The notes beneath the pieces were generated by a model. That model was not told the DNA's origin. It did no database searches and saw only the letters and a list, made by a program, of their open reading frames with translations. A program made the position numbers and the translations under genes. Positions 27,640-36,655 of a stretch of 48,623 bases of DNA are shown here, in pieces. Source of the stretch: Niveibacterium sp. 24ML. GTDB taxonomy: Bacteria > Pseudomonadota > Gammaproteobacteria > Burkholderiales > Rhodocyclaceae. Location: contig NZ_JAPFHA010000028.1 in assembly GCF_026586805.1 (NCBI RefSeq), positions 1-48,623 of the forward strand, given 5' to 3'. The stretch's first letter is position 1. Every line of letters begins with the position of its first letter.

Positions 27640-29064
27640 ATGACTCGTCAAACCCTCCGAATCCTCGCCCTGCTGTGCACGTCCAAGCTCTTCTGCGCTG
27701 CCGCCATCGCCGCCATGCCAGACGACGTCGCCCGCGCGCTCAAGTCCGCCGCCGTGCCGGAGTCTGCCGTATCACTGTGGGCTGCACCGCTGGACGCGCC
27801 CCAGCCACGCTGGCAACACCATGCGGACACTGCGCGCAACCCGGCTTCGGTGATGAAGCTGCTGACCAGCCTGGCCGCGCTCGAAACCCTGGGACCGGCC
27901 TGGACATGGAAGACCGAGGTCTACGCCGATGGCACGATCGAAGGCGGCACCCTCAAGGGCAACTTGATCCTGCGCGGCGGCGGCGACCCCTTCCTGACAT
28001 GGGATCGCTTCGGCGCCCTGCTGCGAGACATACGCGCGCGGGGCGTGACCAAGATTGAAGGCGACTTGCTGCTCGATCGCAGCCTGTTCGCGCTGCCACC
28101 GCATGACGCCGCGGCCTTCGATGGGCGTGCCGCGCGCGCTTACAACGCGGCGCCCGATGCGCTGGCAGTGAACTTCAATGCCATCACCCTGCGCATCGCG
28201 CCCACCGCCGATGGCCGCATCACGATCACCCCGACCGTGCCATTCAGCGGCCTGAGCATCGACAACAAACTGCGCGCGCTGCCCGGCGACACCTGCCCGA
28301 GCTGGCGCGACATGGCCGCGCCCGAGATTGCTGTCACCGGCGAGACGCTTGCCGTCCGGCTCCCCGGCCGCTTTCCGCTGGCGTGTGGCGAGAAGCACCT
28401 CAACCTTGCGGTGCCCGACCCTGCCATCATGGCCGGCGGGGTGTTCCGCGCGCTCTGGGCGGAACTGGGTGGCCAGTTCACCGGCCGGGTCCGCAGCGCA
28501 GCGGTGCCCGCAAACGCCACGCTGCTTACCAGCTGGGCGTCGGCACCGCTGGGTGAGGTCCTGCGCGAAACCGACAAGTACTCGAACAACCTGATGGCTC
28601 GGCAGATCTTCCTGAGCCTGGCCCTCGATGGCAGCGGCACGCCGGTCACACCCGAGCTGGCCGCCGAGCGGGCACGCGACTGGATGAGCGAGCGCGGCCT
28701 CGATCCGAAACAGTGGACCTTTGAAAACGGCTCCGGCCTCTCGCGCCAGGAGCGCAGCACCGCGTCGCAACTGGGGGCCTTGCTACGTGCGGCCTGGACA
28801 AGCCCGCGCATGCCCGAGTTTGTGGCCGCGCAGCCGATCGTGGGTATCGACGGCACGATGAAGCGGCGCCTGCCCGGCACACCGATCGCCGGCCGCGGCT
28901 ACGTCAAGACAGGCACGCTCGATGGCGTGCGGGCCGCAGCGGGCTACCTGCTCGATACCCGTGGGCGCTGGATCGCCTTCGCCTGGCTGGTCAACCACGC
29001 CAATGCGGACGGGACGGACAGCGCACTTGAAGCACTGCTCCGCAGTCTTTACGAAAACGAGTAG
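27640..29064 (+). CDS. dacB: D-alanyl-D-alanine carboxypeptidase/endopeptidase (PBP4, S13)
   Basis: Periplasmic low-molecular-mass penicillin-binding protein that trims or cleaves peptidoglycan cross-links. The 474-residue precursor has a signal peptide (LRILALLCTSKLFCAAAIAA) and the three active-site motifs: SxxK as S70-V-M-K73, SxN as S315-N-N, and KTG at 423-425. The long insertion between SxxK and SxN (about 240 residues) is the mark of the PBP4/S13 family. It is divergent from the two-repeat protein gene, and the 164 bases between them must hold both promoters. Confidence 0.94.
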   Translation: MTRQTLRILALLCTSKLFCAAAIAAMPDDVARALKSAAVPESAVSLWAAPLDAPQPRWQHHADTARNPASVMKLLTSLAALETLGPAWTWKTEVYADGTIEGGTLKGNLILRGGGDPFLTWDRFGALLRDIRARGVTKIEGDLLLDRSLFALPPHDAAAFDGRAARAYNAAPDALAVNFNAITLRIAPTADGRITITPTVPFSGLSIDNKLRALPGDTCPSWRDMAAPEIAVTGETLAVRLPGRFPLACGEKHLNLAVPDPAIMAGGVFRALWAELGGQFTGRVRSAAVPANATLLTSWASAPLGEVLRETDKYSNNLMARQIFLSLALDGSGTPVTPELAAERARDWMSERGLDPKQWTFENGSGLSRQERSTASQLGALLRAAWTSPRMPEFVAAQPIVGIDGTMKRRLPGTPIAGRGYVKTGTLDGVRAAAGYLLDTRGRWIAFAWLVNHANADGTDSALEALLRSLYENE

Positions 29065-29097
29065 CCGATCAGCGCGCCATGCCCGGACGCCCGCCGC

Positions 29098-29739
29098 TCA
29101 ACTGCCCGCCCACTTGCGCTCCACCGCAAATCGCGCCAGCGCGGCGGGGCCATCCAGATCAAGTTTGCGTTTGATGTTGAGGCGATGGGTTTCAACTGTG
29201 CGCACCGAAAGATCAAGCCGCTGGGCGATCTCCTTGCTTGAGAGCCCATCCGCGATGAAGCCCAGCACTTCCTTTTCGCGTACCGACAACTGCTCCTCGG
29301 GCACGCTGGCCTGCGCCAGCGCGTCGGCAACGCCGGCCGAGTAGTAGCGCCGGCCGGCCATCACCGATTCGATCGCGGCAACGATCTCCTGCGCCGGGCA
29401 ATCCTTCAGGACATAGGCGCGAGCGCCGACCCGGAACGATTCGAGCACCACCTGAGGCTGATCGTGCATCGTCAGCATCACGATGCGAACCGCGGGAAAG
29501 CGCTCGTGGCACTGCCGCGCAAGCTCGACGCCGCTAGTCCCCGGCAGGCCGATGTCCATCAGCGCAACATCGGGCGCGTGCTGCGCAATGGCCGCCAGCG
29601 CCTCGGCCGCCGAACCGGCCTCAGCAACCACGCGGAAACCTGGCACCGCCTCAAGCCGCGCACGAACGCCGTCGCGCACCAAGGGGTGATCGTCCACCAG
29701 CATGATCCGGACGTTTGAAGAAACCGGGCTGTGCATCAT
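29098..29739 (-). CDS. NarL/FixJ-family response regulator
   Basis: A 213-residue response regulator. The receiver domain has the acidic pair VDDH (16-19), phosphoacceptor Asp62 in LMDIGLPG and the switch LTMHD, with K-D in VLKDC. The C-terminal LuxR-type helix-turn-helix contains LSVREKEVLGFIADGLSSKEIAQRLDLS and VRTVETHRLNIKRKLDL. It starts four bases after the stop of the histidine kinase gene, so they form a two-component pair. Its DNA target is unknown; palindromic sites 2 kb away in the cstA leader are a possible target (inference). Two successive ATG codons at 29739 and 29736 make the exact start ambiguous by one residue. Confidence 0.93.
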   Translation of the reverse strand: MMHSPVSSNVRIMLVDDHPLVRDGVRARLEAVPGFRVVAEAGSAAEALAAIAQHAPDVALMDIGLPGTSGVELARQCHERFPAVRIVMLTMHDQPQVVLESFRVGARAYVLKDCPAQEIVAAIESVMAGRRYYSAGVADALAQASVPEEQLSVREKEVLGFIADGLSSKEIAQRLDLSVRTVETHRLNIKRKLDLDGPAALARFAVERKWAGS

Positions 29740-29743
29740 CGCG

Positions 29744-31123
29744 CTATCGCCGCAGGGCAGCGTCGGTAAATTGGGCTTCAATCGTGGTGCCCTGCGCTCC
29801 GGAACGCAAGTCGAAGCGCCCGCCCAAGGTTTCAACCCGCTCGCGCATGCTTGAGAGCCCCAGCCCGCCGCGCGGCTGGTCCTGCGCCAGCGCGGGATCA
29901 AAACCGTGGCCGTCATCGCGGATGCGCATGCGGATACCTGCACCATGCTTTTCAAGGCATATCGAAACAGAGTGGGCGCCGGCATGGCGCTCGACGTTTG
30001 CCAGGGCTTCCTGCGCCACGCGGTAAAGCGCCGTTGCGAGCACTTCAGGGAAGTCGATGCTGCGATCGGCTTCAACCAGGGCTGCGATCTGCGTGCGCGC
30101 AGAGAATTCGCCAGCCATTTGTTCCAGCGCGGGGGCGAGGCCCAGATCGTCAAGCAGGGCCGGGCGCAAACCATGCGAGATGCGGCGGATCTCGCGCAGC
30201 ACTTCGTTCATTCGCGTGATGCCGCGCGCCAGCGATTCAGCGGCCGGCCCCAGATCGTCGTGCCGGAGCGCCTCCAGCCGCACCTGTACCGATTCGAACA
30301 TGTACTTCACCGAGACCAGCCATTGGCTGACGCCGTCGTGCAGCTCGCGGGCCACCCTCGCACGTTCGGTCTCCTGCGAGCGCACCACCTGCTGCGCCAG
30401 CGCCCGCATCCGCGCTTCGGCATCGCGCTGATCAGACAGGTTGAGCGCCAAACCGCCCATCGCAACCAGCATTGCCGCCACCACTGCGATCGCCGCGATC
30501 AGGCCCAGCGTTGCATTGATGGCGTGGGAGGCCTCACGATCGATCCGCGCCCGCGCCTCGGCAAGGTCGTCCAGATAGATCCCGGTACCGATCATCCAGC
30601 CCCATTTGGGTTCCAGTGCAACAAAACCCAGTTTGCGTTCGAGCTTGCCGGTGGATGGGCGTTGCCACATGAACTCAACGAAGCCACCGCCTGATCTGGC
30701 CTGCGCGATCAGGCGCTGAATCGTCGGCGTACCCTGTGGATCACGCAGATTCCACAAATCCTGCCCCACCAATTCTGGCTGGCGTGGGTGCATGAGGTTA
30801 CGGCCGCCCAGGTCGTAGACGAAGAAGTAGCCGTCACGGCCATAGTCAAGCTTTGCCAGCGTGGCCAAGGCTTCGGCACGTGCCGCCCCATCGTCGCCTT
30901 GACGATGCAGGCGCTCGACAGCGCCTAGCGCAAGCTGCACGTAGTGCTGCAACTCCGCTTTGCGGGCGGCGATCAGGACGGGTTCGACCGCAGCGAGCTC
31001 CGCCTCAGCCAGCGCACGCGACTCGATACGCACCACCGCCGCCACCGCTGCGATGGCGAGCAACAGCGGCGCAACCGCGAGGATCAGGACTTTCAGGCGA
31101 AGCTGCATCTGACGCGTCAACAC
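29744..31123 (-). CDS. Cache-domain sensor histidine kinase (HisKA_3)
   Basis: A 459-residue membrane sensor kinase. Two membrane helices (about 11-31 and 203-226) flank a periplasmic single-Cache domain with the typical DYGRDGYFFVYDLGG ... MHPRQPELVGQDLWNL ... GWMIGTGIYLDD. Domains of this type bind small carboxylates or amino acids. The cytoplasmic part has the HisKA_3 dimerisation helix with phosphoacceptor His262 in ARVARELHDGVSQW, and a NarX-like ATPase domain (RVAQEALANVERHAGA, RDDGHGFDP, GGLGLSSMRERVETLGG). It is cotranscribed with the downstream regulator. Neighbouring carboxylate-uptake (cstA/btsT) genes make a carboxylate signal plausible. Confidence 0.93.
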   Translation of the reverse strand: MLTRQMQLRLKVLILAVAPLLLAIAAVAAVVRIESRALAEAELAAVEPVLIAARKAELQHYVQLALGAVERLHRQGDDGAARAEALATLAKLDYGRDGYFFVYDLGGRNLMHPRQPELVGQDLWNLRDPQGTPTIQRLIAQARSGGGFVEFMWQRPSTGKLERKLGFVALEPKWGWMIGTGIYLDDLAEARARIDREASHAINATLGLIAAIAVVAAMLVAMGGLALNLSDQRDAEARMRALAQQVVRSQETERARVARELHDGVSQWLVSVKYMFESVQVRLEALRHDDLGPAAESLARGITRMNEVLREIRRISHGLRPALLDDLGLAPALEQMAGEFSARTQIAALVEADRSIDFPEVLATALYRVAQEALANVERHAGAHSVSICLEKHGAGIRMRIRDDGHGFDPALAQDQPRGGLGLSSMRERVETLGGRFDLRSGAQGTTIEAQFTDAALRR

Positions 31124-31345
31124 CGCTGGAGCACGAGCTCACAACGGTACGCACAGCGCGCCAGCAAATCAATTGTTCAGGCCAGGCAACTCAGGGCCCG
31201 CCTGCGTGACCCGCGGCGTGTGCTTGCGACGCCCATTTGCGGATGCACTGTGCAAAGTTTGGCAGCGCCGCAACGCGGGTCAAGAAGGCCCACGATGCTA
31301 TCGGGATAGAATCCGGGCTTCCCTGATCCAATATGAGTACCCCCC

Positions 31346-31876
31346 ATGAAAGCCAAACTTGGTGCAATCGCGCTGGCCGTGGCCAGCGCATTCGTCGGCA
31401 GCGCACACGCAGGAACGACCTTCGGTTCGCCTTACCAGGAATATGTCAATGGTGTTTGGGTTGGGCAGGTGGACGGTGCGCTGTGGTCCGACCCCGCAAC
31501 GCCTTTTGACCTCACCTCAACCACCTTCTGGATCGAATGGTTCGGGTCGCCCCTGGCCGACAATCCATTGACCAGCGTTGACGAGACCGACGCGCCCTAC
31601 ACGATCTACGCCTTTCGGAACGGACTCCGAGTCAAGTCGATTGACACTCGCGACATCAAATACGGGGAAATCAGAACAGCGACACTCAACTGGACCAACC
31701 TCGACCTTGTCACTTGGAGTTCAGCGTACTCGCATGAACTGTCAACGCTTTACGTGCTGGATGTGACCGGCGCAGGCATCACCCCTGCCGTGCCCGAACC
31801 CGAAACCTACGCAATGATGCTTGCGGGTCTGGGCATCACCGCGATGGCCGCCCGCCGCCGTCGCAAGCAAGCCTGA
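31346..31876 (+). CDS. PEP-CTERM sorting domain-containing protein
   Basis: A 176-residue exported protein with an N-terminal signal peptide ending SAHAG and a C-terminal PEP-CTERM tripartite signal: VPEPETYAMM, the short hydrophobic helix LAGLGITAMAA and the basic tail RRRRKQA. Such proteins are processed by exosortase, usually in species that make extracellular polysaccharide. The mature domain (about 125 residues, rich in Thr, Asp, Trp) matches nothing I recognise. Exosortase itself is not in the window. The gene is monocistronic, ending in a good terminator; a TAGAAT at 31307-31312 is a possible -10 box. Confidence 0.88.
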   Translation: MKAKLGAIALAVASAFVGSAHAGTTFGSPYQEYVNGVWVGQVDGALWSDPATPFDLTSTTFWIEWFGSPLADNPLTSVDETDAPYTIYAFRNGLRVKSIDTRDIKYGEIRTATLNWTNLDLVTWSSAYSHELSTLYVLDVTGAGITPAVPEPETYAMMLAGLGITAMAARRRRKQA

Positions 31877-31895
31877 CGCCGGAAACAGCGGCATG

Positions 31896-31921
31896 AAGAG
31901 GCGCCTTAGGGCGCCTCTTTT
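31896..31921 (+). terminator. Terminator of the PEP-CTERM gene
   Basis: Perfect 10-bp stem AAGAGGCGCC / GGCGCCTCTT with loop TTAG, running into TTTT. Confidence 0.85.
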
Positions 31922-32066
31922 GCTTCTGGGCCTGCGGCGCCCATGATCCACAGCGAACGCAGCGCCGCGCCTGCGCCGGGTTCGGCTGGCGTGCGCACAA
32001 GGTCGAACGCCATCCGATTCGCGCAATCACCGCCAGCTCAGTTCGAATCTTGTGCGGGTAATTCCT

Positions 32067-32076
32067 TACGTAGTAC
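32067..32076 (+). promoter_or_regulatory. TACGTAGTAC element upstream of cstA
   Basis: TACGTA and GTAC are adjoining palindromes. They sit within a wider symmetry GGTA (32057-32060) ... TACC (32074-32077). NarL-family regulators often bind TAC-containing half sites, and a NarL-type regulator is encoded about 2 kb away. This is a candidate operator only. Confidence 0.3.
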
Positions 32077-32122
32077 CACGGAGCGATTCTCGGTAGTCCC
32101 GCGGATGTGCGATCAAATCCGC

Positions 32123-32180
32123 TTATCGATACTTCACGCAACGTCGCAGTTCTAGCGCAGACGTCGTCCGATATCGATAA
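32123..32180 (+). promoter_or_regulatory. Inverted TATCGATA pair in the cstA leader
   Basis: TTATCGATA (32123-32131) and TATCGATAA (32172-32180) are inverted copies 40 bases apart, each containing the 8-bp palindrome TATCGATA, upstream of the cstA start at 32220. AT-rich palindromes stand out in this GC-rich DNA. They may be a pair of operators or a long-range hairpin. Confidence 0.45.
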
Positions 32181-32219
32181 CCCATGCGGCCGCTGACCCG
32201 GCCAGCGTTGGAGGAGACC

Positions 32220-34283
32220 ATGAAACGCTTGCTTCCACATCTTGGCTGGGCGGCCCTCGCCTTGCTGGGCGCCACTGCCCTCGCCGTTGTTGCGCTCAGT
32301 CGCGGCGAATCCATCAATGCCCTCTGGGTCGTCGTCGCCGCGATCTCGGTGTACTTGATCGGCTACCGCTACTACGGCCTGTTCATCGCCCACAAGGTCT
32401 TGCAGGTTGACGGCACCCGCATGACACCCGCCTGGCGGCACAACGACGGTCTGGACTACGTACCGACCAACAAGTACGTGCTCTACGGCCACCACTTCGC
32501 GGCGATTGCCGGCGCTGGCCCGCTGGTGGGCCCGGTGCTCGCAGCGCAGATGGGCTACCTGCCGGGCATGCTGTGGATTCTCGCCGGCGTGATCTTCGCG
32601 GGCGCGGTGCAGGACTTCATGGTGCTGTTCATCTCCACGCGCCGCGACGGCCGTTCGCTCGGCGACCTGATCAAGTCCGAACTCGGGCCGATCCCCGGCG
32701 TGGTGGCGCTGTTCGGCACCTTCATGATCATGGTGATCATCCTCGCGGTGCTCGCGCTGATCGTGGTGAAGGCCCTGACCGACTCGCCCTGGGGCACCTT
32801 CACGGTGGCCGCAACGATCCCGATCGCGATCTTCATGGGCATCTATCTGCGCTTCATCCGCCCGGGCCGGATCGGTGAGATATCGATCATCGGCTTCGTG
32901 CTGCTGATGGCGGCAATTGTCTTTGGCGGCGATGTGGCGGCCAGCCCCACCTGGGGGCCGATGTTCAACTTCGACGGCAAAGCCCTCACCTGGATGCTGA
33001 TCGGCTACGGCTTCGTCGCCTCGGTGCTGCCGGTGTGGCTGCTGCTGGCGCCGCGCGACTATCTTTCGACCTTCCTTAAGATCGGCACGATCATGGGGTT
33101 GGCGGTCGGCATTGCCTTCGTCGCCCCAACGCTGAAGATGCCGGCGCTGACGCAGTTCGTCGATGGCACCGGGCCGGTCTGGGCGGGGCCGCTGTTCCCC
33201 TTCCTCTTCATCACCATCGCCTGCGGCGCGGTGTCCGGCTTCCATGCGCTGATCTCGTCGGGCACGACGCCCAAGCTGCTCGAAAATGAGACGCACGCCC
33301 CCTTCATTGGATACGGCGGCATGCTGATGGAATCCTTCGTCGCGATCATGGCGCTGGTGGCCGCCGCCTGCGTTGAACCGGGCGTGTACTTCGCCATGAA
33401 CAGCCCGGCCGCGGTGCTGGGCAAGACAGCCGAAACCGCCGCCGTGGCGATCTCGCAGTGGGGTTTCGTGGTTACGCCTGAAATGCTGACCCAGGTGGCA
33501 AAAGATGTGGGCGAGAACACCATCATCTCGCGCGCTGGCGGCGCACCGACGCTTGCTGTCGGTATGGCGCAGATTCTCTCTGGCGCAATCGGCGGCCAGG
33601 CGATGATGGCCTTCTGGTACCACTTCGCGATCCTCTTCGAGGCGCTCTTCATCCTCACCGCGGTTGATGCCGGCACCCGCGCCGGACGCTTCATGCTGCA
33701 AGACCTGATGGGCACCTTCGTGCCGTCGATGAAGCGCACCGAGTCGCTGCTTGCGAACCTGCTGGCCACTGGCCTGTGTGTCAGCGCTTGGGGTTACTTC
33801 CTGTACCAGGGCGTGGTCGATCCGCTCGGCGGCATCAACACCTTGTGGCCGCTGTTCGGTGTGGCGAACCAGATGCTCGCTGCGGTGGCACTGATCCTGG
33901 CGACGGTGGTGCTGGTGAAGATGAAGCGCGAGCGTTACGTCTGGGTCACCGTGGTCCCCACAGTCTGGCTGCTGGCCTGCACACTCACCGCCGGCTGGCT
34001 GAAGATCTTCAGCGAGAACCCGAAAGTGGGCTTCCTCGCCCACGCGGCCAAGTTCAGCAACGCGGCGGATCGCGGTGAAGTGCTGGCGCCGGCCAAGAGC
34101 ATCGACCAGATGCAACGCGTGATCTTCAACGACTATCTGGACGCCGGGCTGTGCGCGCTGTTCATCTTCGTGCTGCTGACCGTGCTGGTCTACGGCACGC
34201 GCGCCGCACTGCGGGCCTACCGCGTCAGCCACCCCACAGCGCAGGAAACGGCCTACCAGCCGCTGCCGGCCAGCGCCGCCTGA
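32220..34283 (+). CDS. cstA: CstA-family carbon starvation protein (pyruvate/peptide transporter)
   Basis: Inner-membrane transporter of 687 residues with about 16-18 helices. Family motifs include VPTNKYVLYGHHFAAIAGAGPLVGPVLAAQ, GAVQDFMVLFISTRRDG, SGFHALISSGTTPK and DAGTRAGRFMLQDLMG. E. coli has two paralogues: CstA (peptides/pyruvate) and BtsT (pyruvate). The following yjiX-like and yjiA-like genes reproduce the btsT-yjiX-yjiA order, so BtsT is an equally good name. ATG 32220 has GGAGGAG just upstream; an in-frame ATG at 32184 is less likely. The 300-base leader holds two candidate regulatory elements. Confidence 0.94.
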   Translation: MKRLLPHLGWAALALLGATALAVVALSRGESINALWVVVAAISVYLIGYRYYGLFIAHKVLQVDGTRMTPAWRHNDGLDYVPTNKYVLYGHHFAAIAGAGPLVGPVLAAQMGYLPGMLWILAGVIFAGAVQDFMVLFISTRRDGRSLGDLIKSELGPIPGVVALFGTFMIMVIILAVLALIVVKALTDSPWGTFTVAATIPIAIFMGIYLRFIRPGRIGEISIIGFVLLMAAIVFGGDVAASPTWGPMFNFDGKALTWMLIGYGFVASVLPVWLLLAPRDYLSTFLKIGTIMGLAVGIAFVAPTLKMPALTQFVDGTGPVWAGPLFPFLFITIACGAVSGFHALISSGTTPKLLENETHAPFIGYGGMLMESFVAIMALVAAACVEPGVYFAMNSPAAVLGKTAETAAVAISQWGFVVTPEMLTQVAKDVGENTIISRAGGAPTLAVGMAQILSGAIGGQAMMAFWYHFAILFEALFILTAVDAGTRAGRFMLQDLMGTFVPSMKRTESLLANLLATGLCVSAWGYFLYQGVVDPLGGINTLWPLFGVANQMLAAVALILATVVLVKMKRERYVWVTVVPTVWLLACTLTAGWLKIFSENPKVGFLAHAAKFSNAADRGEVLAPAKSIDQMQRVIFNDYLDAGLCALFIFVLLTVLVYGTRAALRAYRVSHPTAQETAYQPLPASAA

Positions 34284-34299
34284 GCGAACCGGGCAAACG

Positions 34300-34497
34300 A
34301 TGTTCCGCGACCTCGCTCGCATGGGTCAGACCCTCCGTCAGGCAGCCCGCCTGATGGTGGGTCAGCCCGATTACGACACCTACGTTCAGCACATGCGTCT
34401 GACGCATCCTGAGCAGACGCCGATGAGCTACGAGGAATTCTTCCGCGAACGTCAGGACGCCCGCTTTGGCGCGAAAAGCAACGGCAAGTGTTGCTGA
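34300..34497 (+). CDS. yjiX: YbdD/YjiX family protein
   Basis: A 65-residue soluble protein of the YbdD/YjiX family, always found next to cstA/btsT, with the typical GQPDYDTYVQHMRLTHPEQTPMSYEEFFRERQDARFG and a Cys-Cys C-terminus. It is thought to assist the transporter, possibly as a small subunit; no activity is known. It begins 16 bases after cstA and is followed by a hairpin. Confidence 0.92.
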   Translation: MFRDLARMGQTLRQAARLMVGQPDYDTYVQHMRLTHPEQTPMSYEEFFRERQDARFGAKSNGKCC

Positions 34498-34509
34498 TCC
34501 GCTGAACAC

Positions 34510-34527
34510 CCCCCGAGTGCTCGGGGG
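34510..34527 (+). terminator. Hairpin between yjiX and yjiA
   Basis: Perfect 8-bp stem CCCCCGAG / CTCGGGGG around TG, 12 bases past the yjiX stop, without a T-run. It may reduce read-through into yjiA. Confidence 0.4.
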
Positions 34528-34578
34528 CCTGCACCGGCTGCGATGCAAGCCCACGCGCACTCCGTGAAGGACCCCGCC

Positions 34579-35601
34579 ATGACCACCCAGCCCATCCCCG
34601 TCACCCTGCTCACCGGCTTCCTCGGTGCCGGCAAGACCACCTTGCTCAACCGCCTGCTTGCGGCGCCACACGGGCAGCGCATTGCCGTGGTGGAGAACGA
34701 GTTCGGCGCCGAGAGCATCGATGGCGACCTGGTCGGCCCCGGAGCGACCACCGTGGTGGAGCTTTCCAACGGCTGCATCTGCTGCAGCGTGCAGGGCGAA
34801 CTCGCCGCTGCGCTGCTGGATCTGGCAACGCGGCGCGAATCCGGCCTGATCGCATTCGACCAGCTGATCATCGAAACCACCGGCCTCGCCGACCCCGGCC
34901 CGGTGATCCAGAACTTCTTCTGGGACGAGGCGCTGCGCGAGGTCTACGCGCTGGATGGCGTGATTACCCTCGTTGATGCCTGCCACGCCCTCACGCAGCT
35001 TGATCGCGAGCGCGTCGCGAGTGCGCAGGTGGCTTACGCCGATCGCTTGCTGCTGACCAAGCACGATTGCGCCGATGCGGCGGCGCACGAGGCCCTGCTG
35101 CCGCGGCTGCGCGCCATCAACGCCCGCGCGCCCTTGCTAGAGGCGAACTCGGCCGACGAGGACTGGCGCGATCTGCTGAACATCGGCGGCTTCTCGCTCG
35201 ACGAACGCGGCCTGCCGCCACGCAAGCCGGCACCTCGTTTCGTGCACAGCGCCGCCAGTACGGAGGGGATTCAGGCGCCGCGTCACGACGCTGCGATCGG
35301 CTCGGTGGTGCTCGAGGCCGACGGCGCGCTTGACCTGGATGCGGTATCCGACTTTGTCGAATCGCTGATCGAAGCGCATGCCAACGACCTGCTGCGCTAC
35401 AAGGGCATCCTGTCGATCGCAGGTGAAGCGCGGCGACTGATCTTCCAGGGGGTGCATCGCATTGCAGGGTTCAACTTCGGCCGCGAGTGGGCGCGGGACG
35501 AAACGCGCGACAACCGCATCGTGCTGATCGGGCGCAACTTACCCTTCGCGGCGCTTCAGGATCGCTTCGCGGCGCTGGCCGCCGAAACCGCCAGCGCCTG
35601 A
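34579..35601 (+). CDS. yjiA: COG0523 GTPase (YjiA/CobW family)
   Basis: A 340-residue metal-binding GTPase of the G3E/COG0523 family. It has Walker A GFLGAGKTTLL, the metal-binding CxCC motif in NGCICCS, the switch ETTGLADPGP and a TKHD guanine-specificity motif, with the CobW C-terminal domain (DLLRYKGILSIAG) near the end. It lacks the long His-rich tract of zinc-chaperone homologues. In E. coli yjiA lies in the same neighbourhood as btsT-yjiX, supporting conserved genetic linkage. Family members deliver or sense metals such as Zn or Co; the metal here is unknown. Confidence 0.9.
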   Translation: MTTQPIPVTLLTGFLGAGKTTLLNRLLAAPHGQRIAVVENEFGAESIDGDLVGPGATTVVELSNGCICCSVQGELAAALLDLATRRESGLIAFDQLIIETTGLADPGPVIQNFFWDEALREVYALDGVITLVDACHALTQLDRERVASAQVAYADRLLLTKHDCADAAAHEALLPRLRAINARAPLLEANSADEDWRDLLNIGGFSLDERGLPPRKPAPRFVHSAASTEGIQAPRHDAAIGSVVLEADGALDLDAVSDFVESLIEAHANDLLRYKGILSIAGEARRLIFQGVHRIAGFNFGREWARDETRDNRIVLIGRNLPFAALQDRFAALAAETASA

Positions 35602-35607
35602 CCACGC

Positions 35608-36573
35608 TCAGCCCGCGCCGAACAGCTCGGCAAGTTGCTTCATCACCACCGCGTCGAGTTTCGGGATCACCGCCAGCGCTCCGAGGTTGTCGCTCAGTTG
35701 CGCGACCGACGAGGCGCCGGTGATCACGCTCGATACGTGCAGATTGGCGCTGCACCACGCAATCGCCAGTTGCGCCGGCGTGCAGCCCAGCGCCGCAGCG
35801 ATCTCCACGAAACGGCCGACGATTGCGTTCTTCGCCGGGTCGGTCAGCGCATCGCGCAACCAGGCCATGCTTTCGAGCGCGCCACGGCTGCCTTCCGGCA
35901 CGCCACTGCGGTATTTGCCGGTCAGCAGCCCGGAAGCGAGCGGGCTCCAGGTCGTCAGTCCAAGGCCGATGTCCTCGTAGAGGCGCGCATATTCCTTCTC
36001 CACCCGTGTGCGGTGGAACAGGTTGTACTGCGGCTGTTCAACCACCGGCTTGTGCAGGTGGTGGCGTTCGGCAACTTCCCACGCGGCGCGGATCTCGTCG
36101 GCCGCCCACTCCGAGGTGCCCCAGTACAGCGCCTTGCCCTGCTCGACCATGTCGTGCATCGCCCATACCGTCTCTTCGATTGGCGTGTTCGGGTCGGCAC
36201 GGTGGCAGTAGGCCAGATCAACGTATTCGAGACCGAAGCGCTGCAGCGAGCCATCGATCGCCTGCCGCAGGTACTTGCGGTTGAGCGTGTTGCGCTGGTT
36301 CGGCCCTTCTGACAGCCCCCAGTAGAACTTGGTCGAAACCACGTACTTGCTGCGCGACCAGCCCAGTTCGCGCAGTGCGGCGCCCATGATGGTCTCCGAC
36401 TGCCCGCCCGCGTAGGCCTCGGCATTGTCGAAGAAGTTCACGCCCTGATCGAAGGCCGCAGCCATCAGCTCGCGCGCGGCGCGGGTATCAACCTGGTTGT
36501 GGTAAGTCACCCAGGAGCCGAGCGAAAGCTGGCTCACTTGCAAGCCAGAGCGGCCCAGACGACGGTATTCCAT
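35608..36573 (-). CDS. Aldo/keto reductase (potassium-channel beta-subunit type)
   Basis: A 321-residue NADPH-dependent aldo/keto reductase. It begins [21 protein letters not shown]. The catalytic tetrad is visible: Asp and Tyr in [11 protein letters not shown], Lys in VVSTKFYWG and His in AYCHRAD. The cofactor-binding end [26 protein letters not shown] is complete. It belongs to the AKR6/AKR14-like group (Kv-beta, YghZ), whose members reduce aldehydes such as methylglyoxal. It is convergent with yjiA (6 bases apart) and divergent from the thioredoxin-like gene. Confidence 0.92.
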   Translation of the reverse strand: MEYRRLGRSGLQVSQLSLGSWVTYHNQVDTRAARELMAAAFDQGVNFFDNAEAYAGGQSETIMGAALRELGWSRSKYVVSTKFYWGLSEGPNQRNTLNRKYLRQAIDGSLQRFGLEYVDLAYCHRADPNTPIEETVWAMHDMVEQGKALYWGTSEWAADEIRAAWEVAERHHLHKPVVEQPQYNLFHRTRVEKEYARLYEDIGLGLTTWSPLASGLLTGKYRSGVPEGSRGALESMAWLRDALTDPAKNAIVGRFVEIAAALGCTPAQLAIAWCSANLHVSSVITGASSVAQLSDNLGALAVIPKLDAVVMKQLAELFGAG

Positions 36574-36655
36574 GTTTCACACCCCCCTGTGCAAAGCAGC
36601 ACGGGCCTCGCCGCAATGCTAGATTGCCGGCTTACCCGATCAACGGAAACACACC

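Noticed and set aside
31836-34322. 828-codon open frame antisense to cstA (minus strand)
   Set aside because: His/Arg/Asp-rich composition with no domain, fully opposite an unmistakable CstA coding sequence; a by-product of GC-biased third codon positions.
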